64,000 bases of DNA. Origin: Streptomonospora litoralis (GTDB lineage: Bacteria > Actinomycetota > Actinomycetes > Streptosporangiales > Streptosporangiaceae). The stretch covers positions 615,101-679,100 of the forward strand of contig NZ_CP036455.1 in the NCBI RefSeq assembly GCF_004323735.1, given 5' to 3'. A program made the position numbers and the translations under genes. This document shows positions 32,947 to 41,519 of the stretch, one piece after another. The stretch's first letter is position 1; each line of letters starts with the position of its first letter. The notes below the pieces were generated by a model, which saw only the letters and a program-made list of their open reading frames with translations, did not search any database and was not told where the DNA came from.

Positions 32947-33168
32947 TCACTCCCGGACGTCGGAGCCGCTGCGTTCGCGGCGGCGGTCCCGCGATGCCGA
33001 CGCCGCTCGGGCGAGACCGGCGACGCCCAGTCCCACCGCCAGCACCGGCACGACCCACATCGCCTCGAACCCCCAGCGCGACGGTCCGGCGACGATGAAG
33101 GCCGTCCCCAGCCCGATGAAGAGCAGCCCGGCGATCAGCGATCCCCAGTCGGTCCTACGACGACGCAC
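32947..33168 (-). CDS. Small two-helix membrane protein downstream of the PspC gene
   Basis: 73 residues. GTG 33168 lies 14 nt inside the end of the PspC gene and has GGAGG 6 nt upstream, so it is co-translated with it. After MRRRRTDW come two hydrophobic segments (GSLIAGLLFIGLGTAFIVAG and AMWVVPVLAVGLGVAGLAR) and a charged tail (RDRRRERSGSDVRE). The linkage makes it a candidate accessory of the PspC envelope-stress module. No domain name recognised. Confidence 0.72.
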   Translation of the reverse strand: MRRRRTDWGSLIAGLLFIGLGTAFIVAGPSRWGFEAMWVVPVLAVGLGVAGLARAASASRDRRRERSGSDVRE

Positions 33169-34837
33169 GTCGCACCTCCATATCGCCGATTCGGGAGACC
33201 ATGTCGACGACGAACGTCGGCGGCTCCGCCGGTGCGGCCTCCCCGTCGGGGCCGGCGGCACCTGCGCTGCCGCGGTCGGAGGGGGCCCCGTCCGCGCCGC
33301 GATGCGGCTCCCGGGCCGGGGTTGCCGGCTCCAGCGTCTTCCGCATGTCGAGCGGGGTACCTACTCGCACGGAGTCGCCGACGCGGATCTCGCCCAGCGA
33401 CGCCCGGCCGCGGACGTCGGTGCGCGCGGTGTCGGGCACCACCACGGTCAGTTCGCCGAAGCGCACTTCGGCGTCGACCCGGATGCGCTGCCCCGACTCC
33501 AGCGGCACGCGCGTCAGGTCCAGCAGCGCCACGCCGCCGGTCAATCGGTAAGGGCGTTCGGCGGCGGCGACGGTGGTCGGCCGCCACTCGATCGACGCGA
33601 AGCGCAGGTTCGGCAGGTCGACGGCGACCGAACCCACCAGCAGCACGGTCGCCACGGTCCCGGCGGTGATCAGGCCGCGCGGATCGCCCACCCAGGTTCC
33701 GGCCACGGCGACCAACCCGATGATCACGACGACACTCCCGAGGAACACCGGACCCGTCTGCGGCCCGAACAGGGCGTTCCCGAACGGTGCCGAGGTCGCG
33801 CCGAGCGTGACCACGACCGCGGCCGCGATAAGCCACGCCGCCACGTTGAGCAGTAACACACCCCGTCGCGCCCGCCGGTCTTGTCTGCGCTGCCGGCGGC
33901 GTTCACGCGCCGAGCCCGCCTGCTCGCGCCGGGTGGCGCCCACCCCCGGGGGACGCGGGCAGGCCGACGGCGGGTACCCCTGCAACCCGTCGCCCCCGGT
34001 GTCGTCACCCTCGCCGCCGTCCGCGGATTCCGGCGGCCCTTCGCCGCCGGGCCCGTGCTCCTGTCCGGCGTGCCCGGTGCCGTCCGGGCTCCCGCCCCGG
34101 TCGGCCGTGTTGGTGTCGGTGCTCGTTTCTGCGGCCTCACCGGCGCCGCCGCGCTCGCCGTCGGACACGACCGCCAGGTCCACCGGACCTCTGGGCGCCT
34201 GCGCCCACGGCTGGGCGGGATTGAAGTAGGCGGGCTTGGGCTCGGGCGGCGGTGTGGTCGGCGGCGGCTCGCCCGTCTTCAACAGCCCCGGCAGCTCCCG
34301 GTACGTCCGGCGCAGGTCGACGCCCCGGTTGTGCGCCACCAGCGCTCCCAGGATCAACGGGGTCGCCAGGACCAGCGTCCCCCAGCTCACACCGCCGATC
34401 AGGCTCAGCGCGGCCGAGACGCCTACCCCCAGGCCCAGCAGCGCCGGCACCGCCCGGTCGTCGATGCGCCGGTTCAGCAGCTGCTCGAACATCGCCGGAC
34501 CACGGCTCGCGTCGCGCATGGCCATCCACGCGCCCACGTACAGCAGCACACCGGTGAACCCCGCCAGACCGGTGATCGCGAAGCCCATGCGCCACACGAT
34601 CGGATCGATCCGGGTGTAGGCGCCCAGCCCGGCGCACACCCCCGTGATCAGCCCGCGCTCGTTGTCGCGCACCAGCTCCTCGCGCGCCGGCCCGTCGGCG
34701 GGCTGCGGCCCCGCCGCCGCCGTCCCCGGCGGCGGGGCCGCCTCCGGCACCTGCGCAGCACCGTCGGCCGCCGCGGCGGCCGACGCCTCATCGGGCTCGC
34801 GCGCCGCGCCGTCCTGCGGATTCCGGCTGTCGTTCAC
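33155..34837 (-). CDS. PspC-domain membrane protein with LiaF-like C-terminal domain
   Basis: 560 residues from GTG 34837 (MNDSRNPQDG); an upstream start at 34912 is possible. A disordered Ala/Pro N-terminus precedes the PspC domain (RDNERGLITGVCAGLGAYTRIDPIVWR, two membrane helices). Two more hydrophobic segments follow, then a long Gly/Glu/Pro-rich linker and three helices (LLLNVAAWLIAAAVVVTLG, VFLGSVVVIIGLVAVAGTWV, LITAGTVATVLLVGSVAV). It ends in a beta-rich 'toast-rack' domain of LiaF/DUF2154 type (GEIRVGDSVRVG). It is divergent from the PspC kinase gene; by analogy with LiaF it may inhibit or tune that kinase. Confidence 0.82.
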   Translation of the reverse strand: MNDSRNPQDGAAREPDEASAAAAADGAAQVPEAAPPPGTAAAGPQPADGPAREELVRDNERGLITGVCAGLGAYTRIDPIVWRMGFAITGLAGFTGVLLYVGAWMAMRDASRGPAMFEQLLNRRIDDRAVPALLGLGVGVSAALSLIGGVSWGTLVLATPLILGALVAHNRGVDLRRTYRELPGLLKTGEPPPTTPPPEPKPAYFNPAQPWAQAPRGPVDLAVVSDGERGGAGEAAETSTDTNTADRGGSPDGTGHAGQEHGPGGEGPPESADGGEGDDTGGDGLQGYPPSACPRPPGVGATRREQAGSARERRRQRRQDRRARRGVLLLNVAAWLIAAAVVVTLGATSAPFGNALFGPQTGPVFLGSVVVIIGLVAVAGTWVGDPRGLITAGTVATVLLVGSVAVDLPNLRFASIEWRPTTVAAAERPYRLTGGVALLDLTRVPLESGQRIRVDAEVRFGELTVVVPDTARTDVRGRASLGEIRVGDSVRVGTPLDMRKTLEPATPAREPHRGADGAPSDRGSAGAAGPDGEAAPAEPPTFVVDMVSRIGDMEVRRASS

Positions 34838-34920
34838 CGTGGCCGTTCCGCAGTCGGCCGCCAGTTCCGTCGCATGCTTCCATCCTGCCCCGCCACGTGC
34901 GTAGACGCCCATCCGGAACT

Positions 34921-34939
34921 ACCCTGACGCCACCCTGAG
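34921..34939. promoter_or_regulatory. Direct repeats in the divergent PspC promoter region
   Basis: ACCCTGAC (34921-34928) and ACCCTGAG (34932-34939) are 11 bp apart, one helical turn, between the divergent pspC-like and kinase genes. This is the arrangement expected for a dimeric response regulator, plausibly the LuxR-type regulator at 36468. Confidence 0.4.
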
Positions 34940-34971
34940 CCCCCCGGCCGCGAGTCCCCGGGCGGGTCCCT

Positions 34972-35000
34972 GATGCCCTGTCGCCACCCGCAGGGGCATC
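34972..35000. other. Inverted repeat upstream of the PspC kinase
   Basis: GATGCCC (34972-34978) and GGGCATC (34994-35000) are inverted with a 15-bp spacer, ~120 bp before the kinase start. It could be an operator or a leader hairpin. Confidence 0.35.
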
Positions 35001-35122
35001 CTGGATGGCACGGGCGCGCAACGGCCGCCCCGCAGCGCGCGGGGCGGCCGCCCGCCCTTCGCCTCGTCCGCGCGCCCGCCCGGGGCGTAGCGGGGAAGTC
35101 GGACCCGAAAGGCACAGACACG

Positions 35123-36388
35123 GTGACCGAAACGGCGAGCCGCCGGCCCCCGGACCCGCGGCTGGTGCGCCCGCGCGACGGACGCCTGATCGCGGGCGTC
35201 GGCGCGGGCCTCGCCCGGCACCTGGGCATCGACGCCGTCGTCACGCGACTGGCCCTGATGGCGCTGTCCTTCGGCGGCATCGGCATCGCCGTCTACATCG
35301 TCCTCGTACTGTTCGTGCCCGTCGACGACGTCGATGAGACCGCCGAGGACACGGCGCCCGGCGCGCAGGGCCGCGCGGAGCCCCAGCACGAGACCGGGCG
35401 CGGCATGGCCGAACGCAAGGGCCGCGACATCAGCCAACTGCTGGCCTACTGCGCCCTCGGCGGCGGCCTGGGCATGCTCGCACTGCTCTTCGGCGGCTGG
35501 TTCGAGCCGGTGCTGTGGTTCATCATCTTCGGCGCCCTCGGCGCGACGATCCTCTGGCAGCAGGCCAACCCGGCGCTGCGCGAGGAGTGGATGTCCACCT
35601 CCGTCCTCGCCCAGACCGGCAAGTCGTGGGCGCGCACCGGCGCCGGGGTGCTGCTCGTCGTCATCGGCGCCATCGGCTTCCTCGTCTTCCAGCAGGAACT
35701 CAGCCAAGCCCGCGCCGGCCTGACCTTCGCCGCCACGATCATCGTCGGGATGTGCGTCATCGCCGCGCCGTGGATCGTCGGCCTGGTGCGCGAGCGCGAC
35801 CGGGAGCGCCGCGAGCGCATCCGCAGCCAAGAGCGTGCCGAACTGGCTGCGCACATCCACGACTCCGTCCTGCACACGCTGACCCTCATCCAGCGCCGCG
35901 CCGACGACGCGCGCGAGGTCCAGCGGCTCGCGCGGGTGCAGGAACGCGCCTTGCGCGGCTGGCTCTACCAGCGCCCGGCCGACGCCGAGACCACCGTCAA
36001 ACCCGCCCTGGAGCGGGTGGCGGCCGAGGTCGAAGAGGCTCACGGCGTGCCGATCGAGGTGGTCTGCGTGGGCGACTGCCCCATCGACGACGGCGTCCAC
36101 GCCGAACTGCGCGCCGCCCGCGAAGCCATGGTCAACGCCTCCAAGTACGCCGGAAGCGACTCCATCTCGGTCTTCGGCGAGGTCGACCCGGAGGAGGTGC
36201 TCGTCTTCGTCCGCGACCGCGGGGCGGGCTTCGACCTGGACGCCGTCCCCGAGGACCGCATGGGCGTGCGCGGCTCCATCCTGGGCCGCATGGACCGCCA
36301 CGGCGGCAGCGCCCGCATCCGCACCGCCCCGGGCGAGGGCACCGAGGTGCAGCTGCGCATGCCGCGGGAGCAGGAGTCAGCGGACTGA
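35123..36388 (+). CDS. PspC-domain sensor histidine kinase (LiaS-like)
   Basis: 421 residues; GTG 35123 with GAAAGG upstream. Residues ~12-75 are a PspC domain (RDGRLIAGVGAGLARHLGIDAVVTRLAL). Four more hydrophobic segments follow. The HisKA_3 box AHIHDSVLHTLTLIQRRADD has its phosphoacceptor His at ~246. The ATPase has N-box Asn ~338 (AREAMVNASKYAG) and G-box DRGAGFDLD. It pairs with the LuxR-type regulator 79 bp downstream and resembles LiaS/DesK-type kinases. Having PspC fused to the kinase as well as in the divergent gene suggests shared sensing of membrane state. Confidence 0.92.
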   Translation: MTETASRRPPDPRLVRPRDGRLIAGVGAGLARHLGIDAVVTRLALMALSFGGIGIAVYIVLVLFVPVDDVDETAEDTAPGAQGRAEPQHETGRGMAERKGRDISQLLAYCALGGGLGMLALLFGGWFEPVLWFIIFGALGATILWQQANPALREEWMSTSVLAQTGKSWARTGAGVLLVVIGAIGFLVFQQELSQARAGLTFAATIIVGMCVIAAPWIVGLVRERDRERRERIRSQERAELAAHIHDSVLHTLTLIQRRADDAREVQRLARVQERALRGWLYQRPADAETTVKPALERVAAEVEEAHGVPIEVVCVGDCPIDDGVHAELRAAREAMVNASKYAGSDSISVFGEVDPEEVLVFVRDRGAGFDLDAVPEDRMGVRGSILGRMDRHGGSARIRTAPGEGTEVQLRMPREQESAD

Positions 36389-36467
36389 GACGAGCCCGCG
36401 GGCGCGACGTGGCCGGAGTCGGGCAGACCCCTGCTGCTACCGGGGCGCCGTGGGTACAGTCCATGGT

Positions 36468-37139
36468 GTGGCAGACGAGAACAGCACCTTCGCCGACGGC
36501 GCCGTCGCGCCCCGCGTCGTGATCGTGGACGACCACCGCCTCTTCCGCAGCGGTGTGCGCGGCGAACTGGGCGACGCCGTCGACGTCATCGGCGAGGCGG
36601 GCGACGTCGACGGCGCGGTCGAGGTCATCGCAGAGAAGCAGCCCGACCTGGTCCTGCTCGACGTGCACCTGCCCGGCGGGGGCGGCAGCGAGGTCCTGCG
36701 CCGGGTCCTGTCCCGGTACCCCGAGATCCGCTTCCTCGCGCTGTCGGTCTCCGACGCCGCCGAGGACGTCATCGGGGTCGTGCGCGGCGGCGCCCGCGGC
36801 TACGTCACCAAGACCATCTCCGGGCGCGAACTCGCCGACGCCATCATCCGCGTGGCCGACGGGGACGCCGTCTTCTCCCCGCGCCTCGCCGGATTCGTGC
36901 TCGACGCGTTCTCCGCCACCGACGCCCCGCCCATGGACCCCGAGCTCGACCGCCTCACCCAGCGCGAACGCGAGGTGCTGCGGCTCATCGCCCGCGGCTA
37001 CGCCTACAAGGAGGCCGCCAAGGAGCTGTTCATCTCGGTCAAGACCGTCGAGACCCACGTCTCCTCGGTCCTGCGCAAGCTCCAGCTCTCCAACCGCCAC
37101 GAGCTCAGCAGGTGGGCCACCGCGCGCAAGCTCGTCTGA
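36468..37139 (+). CDS. NarL/LuxR-family response regulator
   Basis: 223 residues from GTG 36468; a -10-like TACAGT ends 7 nt upstream and there is no ribosome site, so the mRNA may be leaderless. Receiver: VVIVDDHRLFRSGV acidic pair, phosphoacceptor Asp in LVLLDVHLPGG (~64), Ser in LALSVS, Lys in GYVTKTIS. The C-terminal LuxR helix-turn-helix is LTQREREVLRLIARG ... KTVETHVSSVLRKLQLSNRHEL. It is the partner of the PspC histidine kinase and completes a LiaFSR-like set. Confidence 0.94.
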   Translation: MADENSTFADGAVAPRVVIVDDHRLFRSGVRGELGDAVDVIGEAGDVDGAVEVIAEKQPDLVLLDVHLPGGGGSEVLRRVLSRYPEIRFLALSVSDAAEDVIGVVRGGARGYVTKTISGRELADAIIRVADGDAVFSPRLAGFVLDAFSATDAPPMDPELDRLTQREREVLRLIARGYAYKEAAKELFISVKTVETHVSSVLRKLQLSNRHELSRWATARKLV

Positions 37140-37152
37140 GGCCGTTCCCGAG

Positions 37153-37172
37153 CGCGCCGCCGCGGCGGCGCG
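37153..37172. terminator. 20-bp perfect GC palindrome between convergent genes
   Basis: CGCGCCGCCGCGGCGGCGCG is a perfect palindrome 13 bp after the regulator stop and 25 bp before the convergent nucleoside hydrolase stop. It is likely a bidirectional terminator. Confidence 0.5.
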
Positions 37173-37196
37173 TCCCGACGGGCGGTGCCCGGCGCG

Positions 37197-38129
37197 TCAG
37201 CGCAGCGCGTCGGCCATCCGCTTGAAGAACGCCTCGCCGTCGACGTCGCGCACCAGGGTCACCGGGGGGCGGAGGTCGGCGGTGTCGCGATTGGGCCGCA
37301 GGTCGGCGATGGTCTGCCCGCGCGTGTGCGCCCCCTGCAGCTCCACCCGCACCGGCACCTCCTCGGTCGCGGTCGCCAGCTCGGGGGTGAGCAGGACCGC
37401 CGCCGCCAGCGGGTCGTGCATCGCGCACTGGCGGACCCCGAACACCCGCGTGTACCAGTCCGTGTAGAAGCGCAGGAATTCCGCGGTCGTCTCCGCTCGG
37501 CGGCCCCCGATGCCCGCCAGCCCGTCCAGCCACGTATCGGTGGCGACGGTGCGCATCGTGACGTCGAGCGCTACCAGTGTGGCGTCGAACCCGGCCCCCA
37601 GAACCGCTTCGGCGGCCTCGGGATCGGCGGCCACGTTGGCCTCCGCCCAGGGTGTGATGTTGCCCGGCGCCCGCACCGCGCCGCCCATGATCACCACGCG
37701 CCCCAGCAGATCGGGCAGCTCCGGCTCGATACTCAGCGCCAGCGCCAGGTTGGTCAGCGGACCCAGCGCGAGGACGTCGATCTCCCCCGGGGTCGAGCGG
37801 GCGCCGCGGACCAGCAGCTCCGCCGCCGAGTGGTCCGTCGGCGCGGCCGCGGGCTCGGGCAGCTCCACCTCGCCCAGCCCGTTCTCGCCGTGCACGGCCT
37901 TGGCGGACCGTGCCGGCTGGGCCAGCCCGCGACCGGCGCCGCGCGCCACCGGAACCTCCGGCCGCCCGTAGAGTTCGAGCAGCCGCAACGCGTTGCCCGT
38001 GGTCGTCGCCGCGTCGTTGTTGCCGAAGACCGAGCCGACGCCGACCAGCTCTACCTCGGGCCTGGCCGTCAGGTAGGCCAGTGCCAACGCGTCGTCGATG
38101 CCCGGATCGCAGTCGACGTAGATACGCAC
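37197..38129 (-). CDS. Inosine-uridine-type nucleoside hydrolase
   Basis: 310 residues; GTG 38129 begins MRIYVDCDPGIDDALAL, which places the calcium-binding DxDxxxDD motif at the N-terminus as in all family members. Other marks are GNNDAATTTGNALRLLELYG, VLALGPLTNLALAL, VIMGGAVRAPGNITPWAEAN and MHDPLAAAVLL. The enzyme hydrolyses the N-glycosidic bond of ribonucleosides to free base and ribose for salvage. No transporter or kinase is adjacent; specificity is not readable. Confidence 0.93.
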   Translation of the reverse strand: MRIYVDCDPGIDDALALAYLTARPEVELVGVGSVFGNNDAATTTGNALRLLELYGRPEVPVARGAGRGLAQPARSAKAVHGENGLGEVELPEPAAAPTDHSAAELLVRGARSTPGEIDVLALGPLTNLALALSIEPELPDLLGRVVIMGGAVRAPGNITPWAEANVAADPEAAEAVLGAGFDATLVALDVTMRTVATDTWLDGLAGIGGRRAETTAEFLRFYTDWYTRVFGVRQCAMHDPLAAAVLLTPELATATEEVPVRVELQGAHTRGQTIADLRPNRDTADLRPPVTLVRDVDGEAFFKRMADALR

Positions 38130-38294
38130 CCGTGAATCCCCTCTGCTGCATGTGCTGCGTGTTCGGCCGCTCCGGGAAGCATCGGATCCGCACCCGGGAC
38201 CCGGAGGTACCGCGGCAAGCCTAGACAAGCCCGGCGACGGTTCGGGGCGTGCGGGCGGCCGGATCGCGGCCGCGGGTGGGCCGTCCGCCGGCGG

Positions 38295-39008
38295 TCACGC
38301 CGCGGAACGCTCGGCCGCGGGCCGGCGCCCGGCGCCGACGGTCGCCTCGCCGCGGACGCGTGCCAGGACGCGCTCCGCACCCTTCGCGCCCAGCAGCCGG
38401 TCGGCGACGACCAGCACCGCACCCAGCAGCGAAAACGCGGCTCCGTAGATCAGCACGCTGCGCAGCAGGCCCGCGTAGCCGAGGAGGGATACGTCGACGA
38501 AGAAGTAGGGGTAAGCGGTTTGCTGGAACAGCGCCCCGCGCACCGTCGTGAAGACCGCGTAGGCGAGGGGATAGGCCAGCCACACCACCGCGTAGTGCGG
38601 GCGCATCCGCCGGTGCCGGTCGAACAGTACGAAGTCGGCGGCGGCCATGATCGGCGCCACCGCGTGCAGCAGGTCGCTGGAGTCCACATACCACCAGGGC
38701 ACGTCCACGAACTGCCCCGCATTGGCCGCCGGAGCCTGCGTCGGGGCGTCGGCCAGCACGAAGTTGAAGACCAGTCCGGTGATCAGGATGTAGAGCGTGA
38801 TCGCGCCCTTGAGCCAGGCCGGCAGGCCCCCGCGGCCGCGCCACGCCGACCACGCCGCGAAGGCGAAGCACACCGCAAGCACGCTGTTGCTCTGGATCGT
38901 GAAGTACACGAAGGGGCGCAGCGACTCCGCCCGCCCCAGCTCCATCGCGATCCCGGTCACGGCCACCAGCGCCACGGCGGCGCGGTAGAGGCCGATGGTC
39001 AGCGGCAT
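38295..39008 (-). CDS. Pr6Pr-family six-helix membrane protein
   Basis: 237 residues; ATG 39008 fits AAGGGG 8 nt upstream better than GTG 39014. About six membrane helices with conserved polar spots: YFTIQSNSVLAVCFAF, GAITLYILITGLVFNFVLAD, DSSDLLHAVAPIMAAADFVLF, YAVVWLAYPLAYAVFTTVRG and AYPYFFVDV. This pattern is that of the FAR-17a/AIG1-like Pr6Pr membrane proteins of actinobacteria; function unknown, possibly hydrolase-like. The C-terminal ~30 residues are basic. Confidence 0.85.
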   Translation of the reverse strand: MPLTIGLYRAAVALVAVTGIAMELGRAESLRPFVYFTIQSNSVLAVCFAFAAWSAWRGRGGLPAWLKGAITLYILITGLVFNFVLADAPTQAPAANAGQFVDVPWWYVDSSDLLHAVAPIMAAADFVLFDRHRRMRPHYAVVWLAYPLAYAVFTTVRGALFQQTAYPYFFVDVSLLGYAGLLRSVLIYGAAFSLLGAVLVVADRLLGAKGAERVLARVRGEATVGAGRRPAAERSAA

Positions 39009-39149
39009 CGGCACGCCCCCTTCCCCCGGCGAACGACGCTACCGGCTGCGCACGGCGGAGCCGGCCCTGCCCGGGGCCGCGGTGCACGGCGGTTGGTGGG
39101 CCGGAAGGGATGACCCGGCCCACCCGCCGCCCCCCGTAACCTGGGGAAC

Positions 39150-41519
39150 GTGTCGTCCTCCCAAGAGCTTCTCGAAGGTCTGAACGCGCCGCAGCGCGAA
39201 GCCGTCACGCACGCCGGCAGCCCGCTGCTGATCGTCGCGGGCGCGGGCTCCGGCAAGACGCGGGTCCTCACCCACCGCATCGCCTACCTCCTCGCCGAAC
39301 GCGGCGTCCGCCCCGGCGAGGTACTCGCGATCACGTTCACCAACAAGGCCGCGGCCGAAATGAAGGAGCGCATCCAAGCGCTGCTCGGCGGCCGCATCGC
39401 CGGCGCGATGTGGGTGATGACCTTCCACTCCGCGTGCGTGCGCATCCTGCGTCGCGAGGCCGGCCGGCTGGGCTACCCGACCGGGTTCACCATCTACGAC
39501 GCCGCCGACTCGCGGCGGCTGATGCAGCTGGTGTGCAAGGAGCTGGACCTCGACCCGAAGCGGTTCCCGCCCAAGTCCTTCTCCACGCAGGTGTCCAATC
39601 TCAAGAACGAGCTGGTCGACTACGACACCTTCGCCGAGCAGGCGCAGAGCGAGCAGGAGAAGAAGCTCGCCGAGGCGTACGCGCTCTACCAGCAGCGGCT
39701 GCACGAAGCCGGCGCCATGGACTTCGACGACCTGATCATGATCACGGTCAACCTGCTGCAGATGTTTCCCGACATCGCCGAGCACTACCGGCGGCGCTTC
39801 CGGCACGTGCTCGTCGACGAGTACCAGGACACCAACCACGCCCAGTACGAGCTGGTGCGGCTGCTGGTGGGCGAGGACCGGCCCGACGCCGCGGTCCCTG
39901 CCTCGGAGCTGTGCGTGGTGGGCGACGCCGACCAGTCCATCTACGCGTTCCGCGGCGCCACCATCCGCAACATCCTGGAGTTCGAGCGCGACTACCCGCA
40001 GGCGCGCACCATCCTGCTGGAGCAGAACTACCGCTCCACGCAGACCATCCTCACCGCCGCGAACGCCGTCATCGAACGCAACCCCGACCGCCCGGCCAAG
40101 AACCTGTGGTCGGAGCAGGCGGTCGGGCCCGCACTGGTGGGCTACGTCGCAGACAACGAGCACGACGAGGCGGCGTTCGTCGTCCAGGAGATCGACAAGC
40201 TGACCGACGAGGGGGCGTGCTCTCCGGGCGAGGTCGCGGTGTTCTACCGCACCAACGCCCAGTCCCGCGTCTTCGAGGACGTGTTCATCCGGACCGGGCT
40301 GCCCTACAAGATCGTCGGTGGGGTGCGGTTCTACGAGCGCAAGGAGATCCGCGACATCCTGGCCTACCTGCGGGTGCTGGCCAACCCCGAGGACACCGTC
40401 AGCCTGCGCCGGATCCTGAACGTGCCCAAGCGCGGCATCGGCGACCGCGCGGAGGAGACGGTCGAGCTGTTCGCGGCGCGCGAGCGGACCTCCTTCGCGC
40501 GTGCGCTGCGCCGCGCCGACGAGATCGACGGGATGGCCAAGCGCTCGCTGAACGCGGTCAAGGACTTCGTCGCGCTGCTGGATGAGCTGGCGGAGGTCGC
40601 GGAGGAGGGATCTCCCTCGGAGGTGGTCGAGGCGGTGCTGGAGCGCACCGGCTACCTGTCCGAACTGGCCAACTCCAAGGACCTGCAGGACGAGAGCCGG
40701 GTGGAGAACCTGGAGGAGTTCGTCGAGGTCGCCCGCGAGTTCGAAAACAGTTTCACCGGACCGCTGAACGCACCGGAGCCGGGAGAAGGGCTCGAATCGG
40801 GCGCGGAGGCGGCTGGGGAGGCGGCGGCCGCGGATGGTGCGGCCGAGCCGGCCGGAGACGCCGGCGGCACCGCCGAGTCGGCGACGGAGCGGGGACCGGG
40901 GCCGGACGCGCCCGAACCGACGCTGGTCGACTTTCTTGAGCAGGTGTCGCTGGTGGCCGACACCGACCAGATCCCCGACGCCGACGAGTCCGGGGGCGTC
41001 GTCACGCTGATGACCCTGCACGCCGCCAAGGGATTGGAGTTCCCGGTCGTGTTCCTGACGGGCATGGAGGACGGCGTGTTCCCGCACATGCGCACGCTCG
41101 GTGAGAAGGCCGAGTTGGAGGAGGAGCGCCGGCTCGCCTACGTCGGAATCACCCGCGCTCAGTCGCGGTTGTATCTCAGCAGGTCCGCGGTGCGTAGCGC
41201 GTGGGGCGCCCCCTCGTTCAACCCGCCGTCGCGGTTCCTCGACGAGGTACCGGCCGACCTGGTCGACTGGCGTCGCGCGCAGTCGACGGTGGCGGCCGCG
41301 AGCCCGTCCCGAGCGAGGAGCGCTTCGGGCCCGCGCAAGGCCAAGAGCGAGGTGCCCTCGCTCAACCCGGGGGACAAGGTCAACCACGACTCCTTCGGCA
41401 TGGGCACGGTGCTGCTGGTCGACGGCGCCGGCGACAAGACCAAGGCGCGCATCGATTTCGGCGCCGACATCGGGGAGAAGGACTTCCTGGTGAAGTTCGC
41501 ACCGATCGAGCGGCTCTGA
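39150..41519 (+). CDS. pcrA: ATP-dependent DNA helicase PcrA/UvrD-like
   Basis: 789 residues from GTG 39150; a TAACCT hexamer ends 7 nt upstream, suggesting a leaderless mRNA. Superfamily 1A 3'-5' helicase for repair and replication-conflict removal. Motifs in order: Q-motif LNAPQREAV, Walker A GAGSGKTR (~33), FTNKAAAEMKER, Walker B VDEYQDTN (~223), QNYRSTQTIL, TLHAAKGLEFP (~622) and YVGITRAQ. An Ala/Glu/Gly-rich insert at ~534-590 interrupts the 2B region. The C-terminus has a basic linker then VNHDSFGMGTVLLVDGAG, the PcrA-type Tudor-like domain that contacts RNA polymerase. Transcribed towards the rrn operon. Confidence 0.95.
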   Translation: MSSSQELLEGLNAPQREAVTHAGSPLLIVAGAGSGKTRVLTHRIAYLLAERGVRPGEVLAITFTNKAAAEMKERIQALLGGRIAGAMWVMTFHSACVRILRREAGRLGYPTGFTIYDAADSRRLMQLVCKELDLDPKRFPPKSFSTQVSNLKNELVDYDTFAEQAQSEQEKKLAEAYALYQQRLHEAGAMDFDDLIMITVNLLQMFPDIAEHYRRRFRHVLVDEYQDTNHAQYELVRLLVGEDRPDAAVPASELCVVGDADQSIYAFRGATIRNILEFERDYPQARTILLEQNYRSTQTILTAANAVIERNPDRPAKNLWSEQAVGPALVGYVADNEHDEAAFVVQEIDKLTDEGACSPGEVAVFYRTNAQSRVFEDVFIRTGLPYKIVGGVRFYERKEIRDILAYLRVLANPEDTVSLRRILNVPKRGIGDRAEETVELFAARERTSFARALRRADEIDGMAKRSLNAVKDFVALLDELAEVAEEGSPSEVVEAVLERTGYLSELANSKDLQDESRVENLEEFVEVAREFENSFTGPLNAPEPGEGLESGAEAAGEAAAADGAAEPAGDAGGTAESATERGPGPDAPEPTLVDFLEQVSLVADTDQIPDADESGGVVTLMTLHAAKGLEFPVVFLTGMEDGVFPHMRTLGEKAELEEERRLAYVGITRAQSRLYLSRSAVRSAWGAPSFNPPSRFLDEVPADLVDWRRAQSTVAAASPSRARSASGPRKAKSEVPSLNPGDKVNHDSFGMGTVLLVDGAGDKTKARIDFGADIGEKDFLVKFAPIERL

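Noticed and set aside
31877-33856. A 659-codon plus-strand open frame through the repeat zone
   Set aside because: Arg/Pro/Ala-rich, repeats follow the DNA unit in every frame, no ribosome site, and it runs antisense into the well-supported PspC gene.
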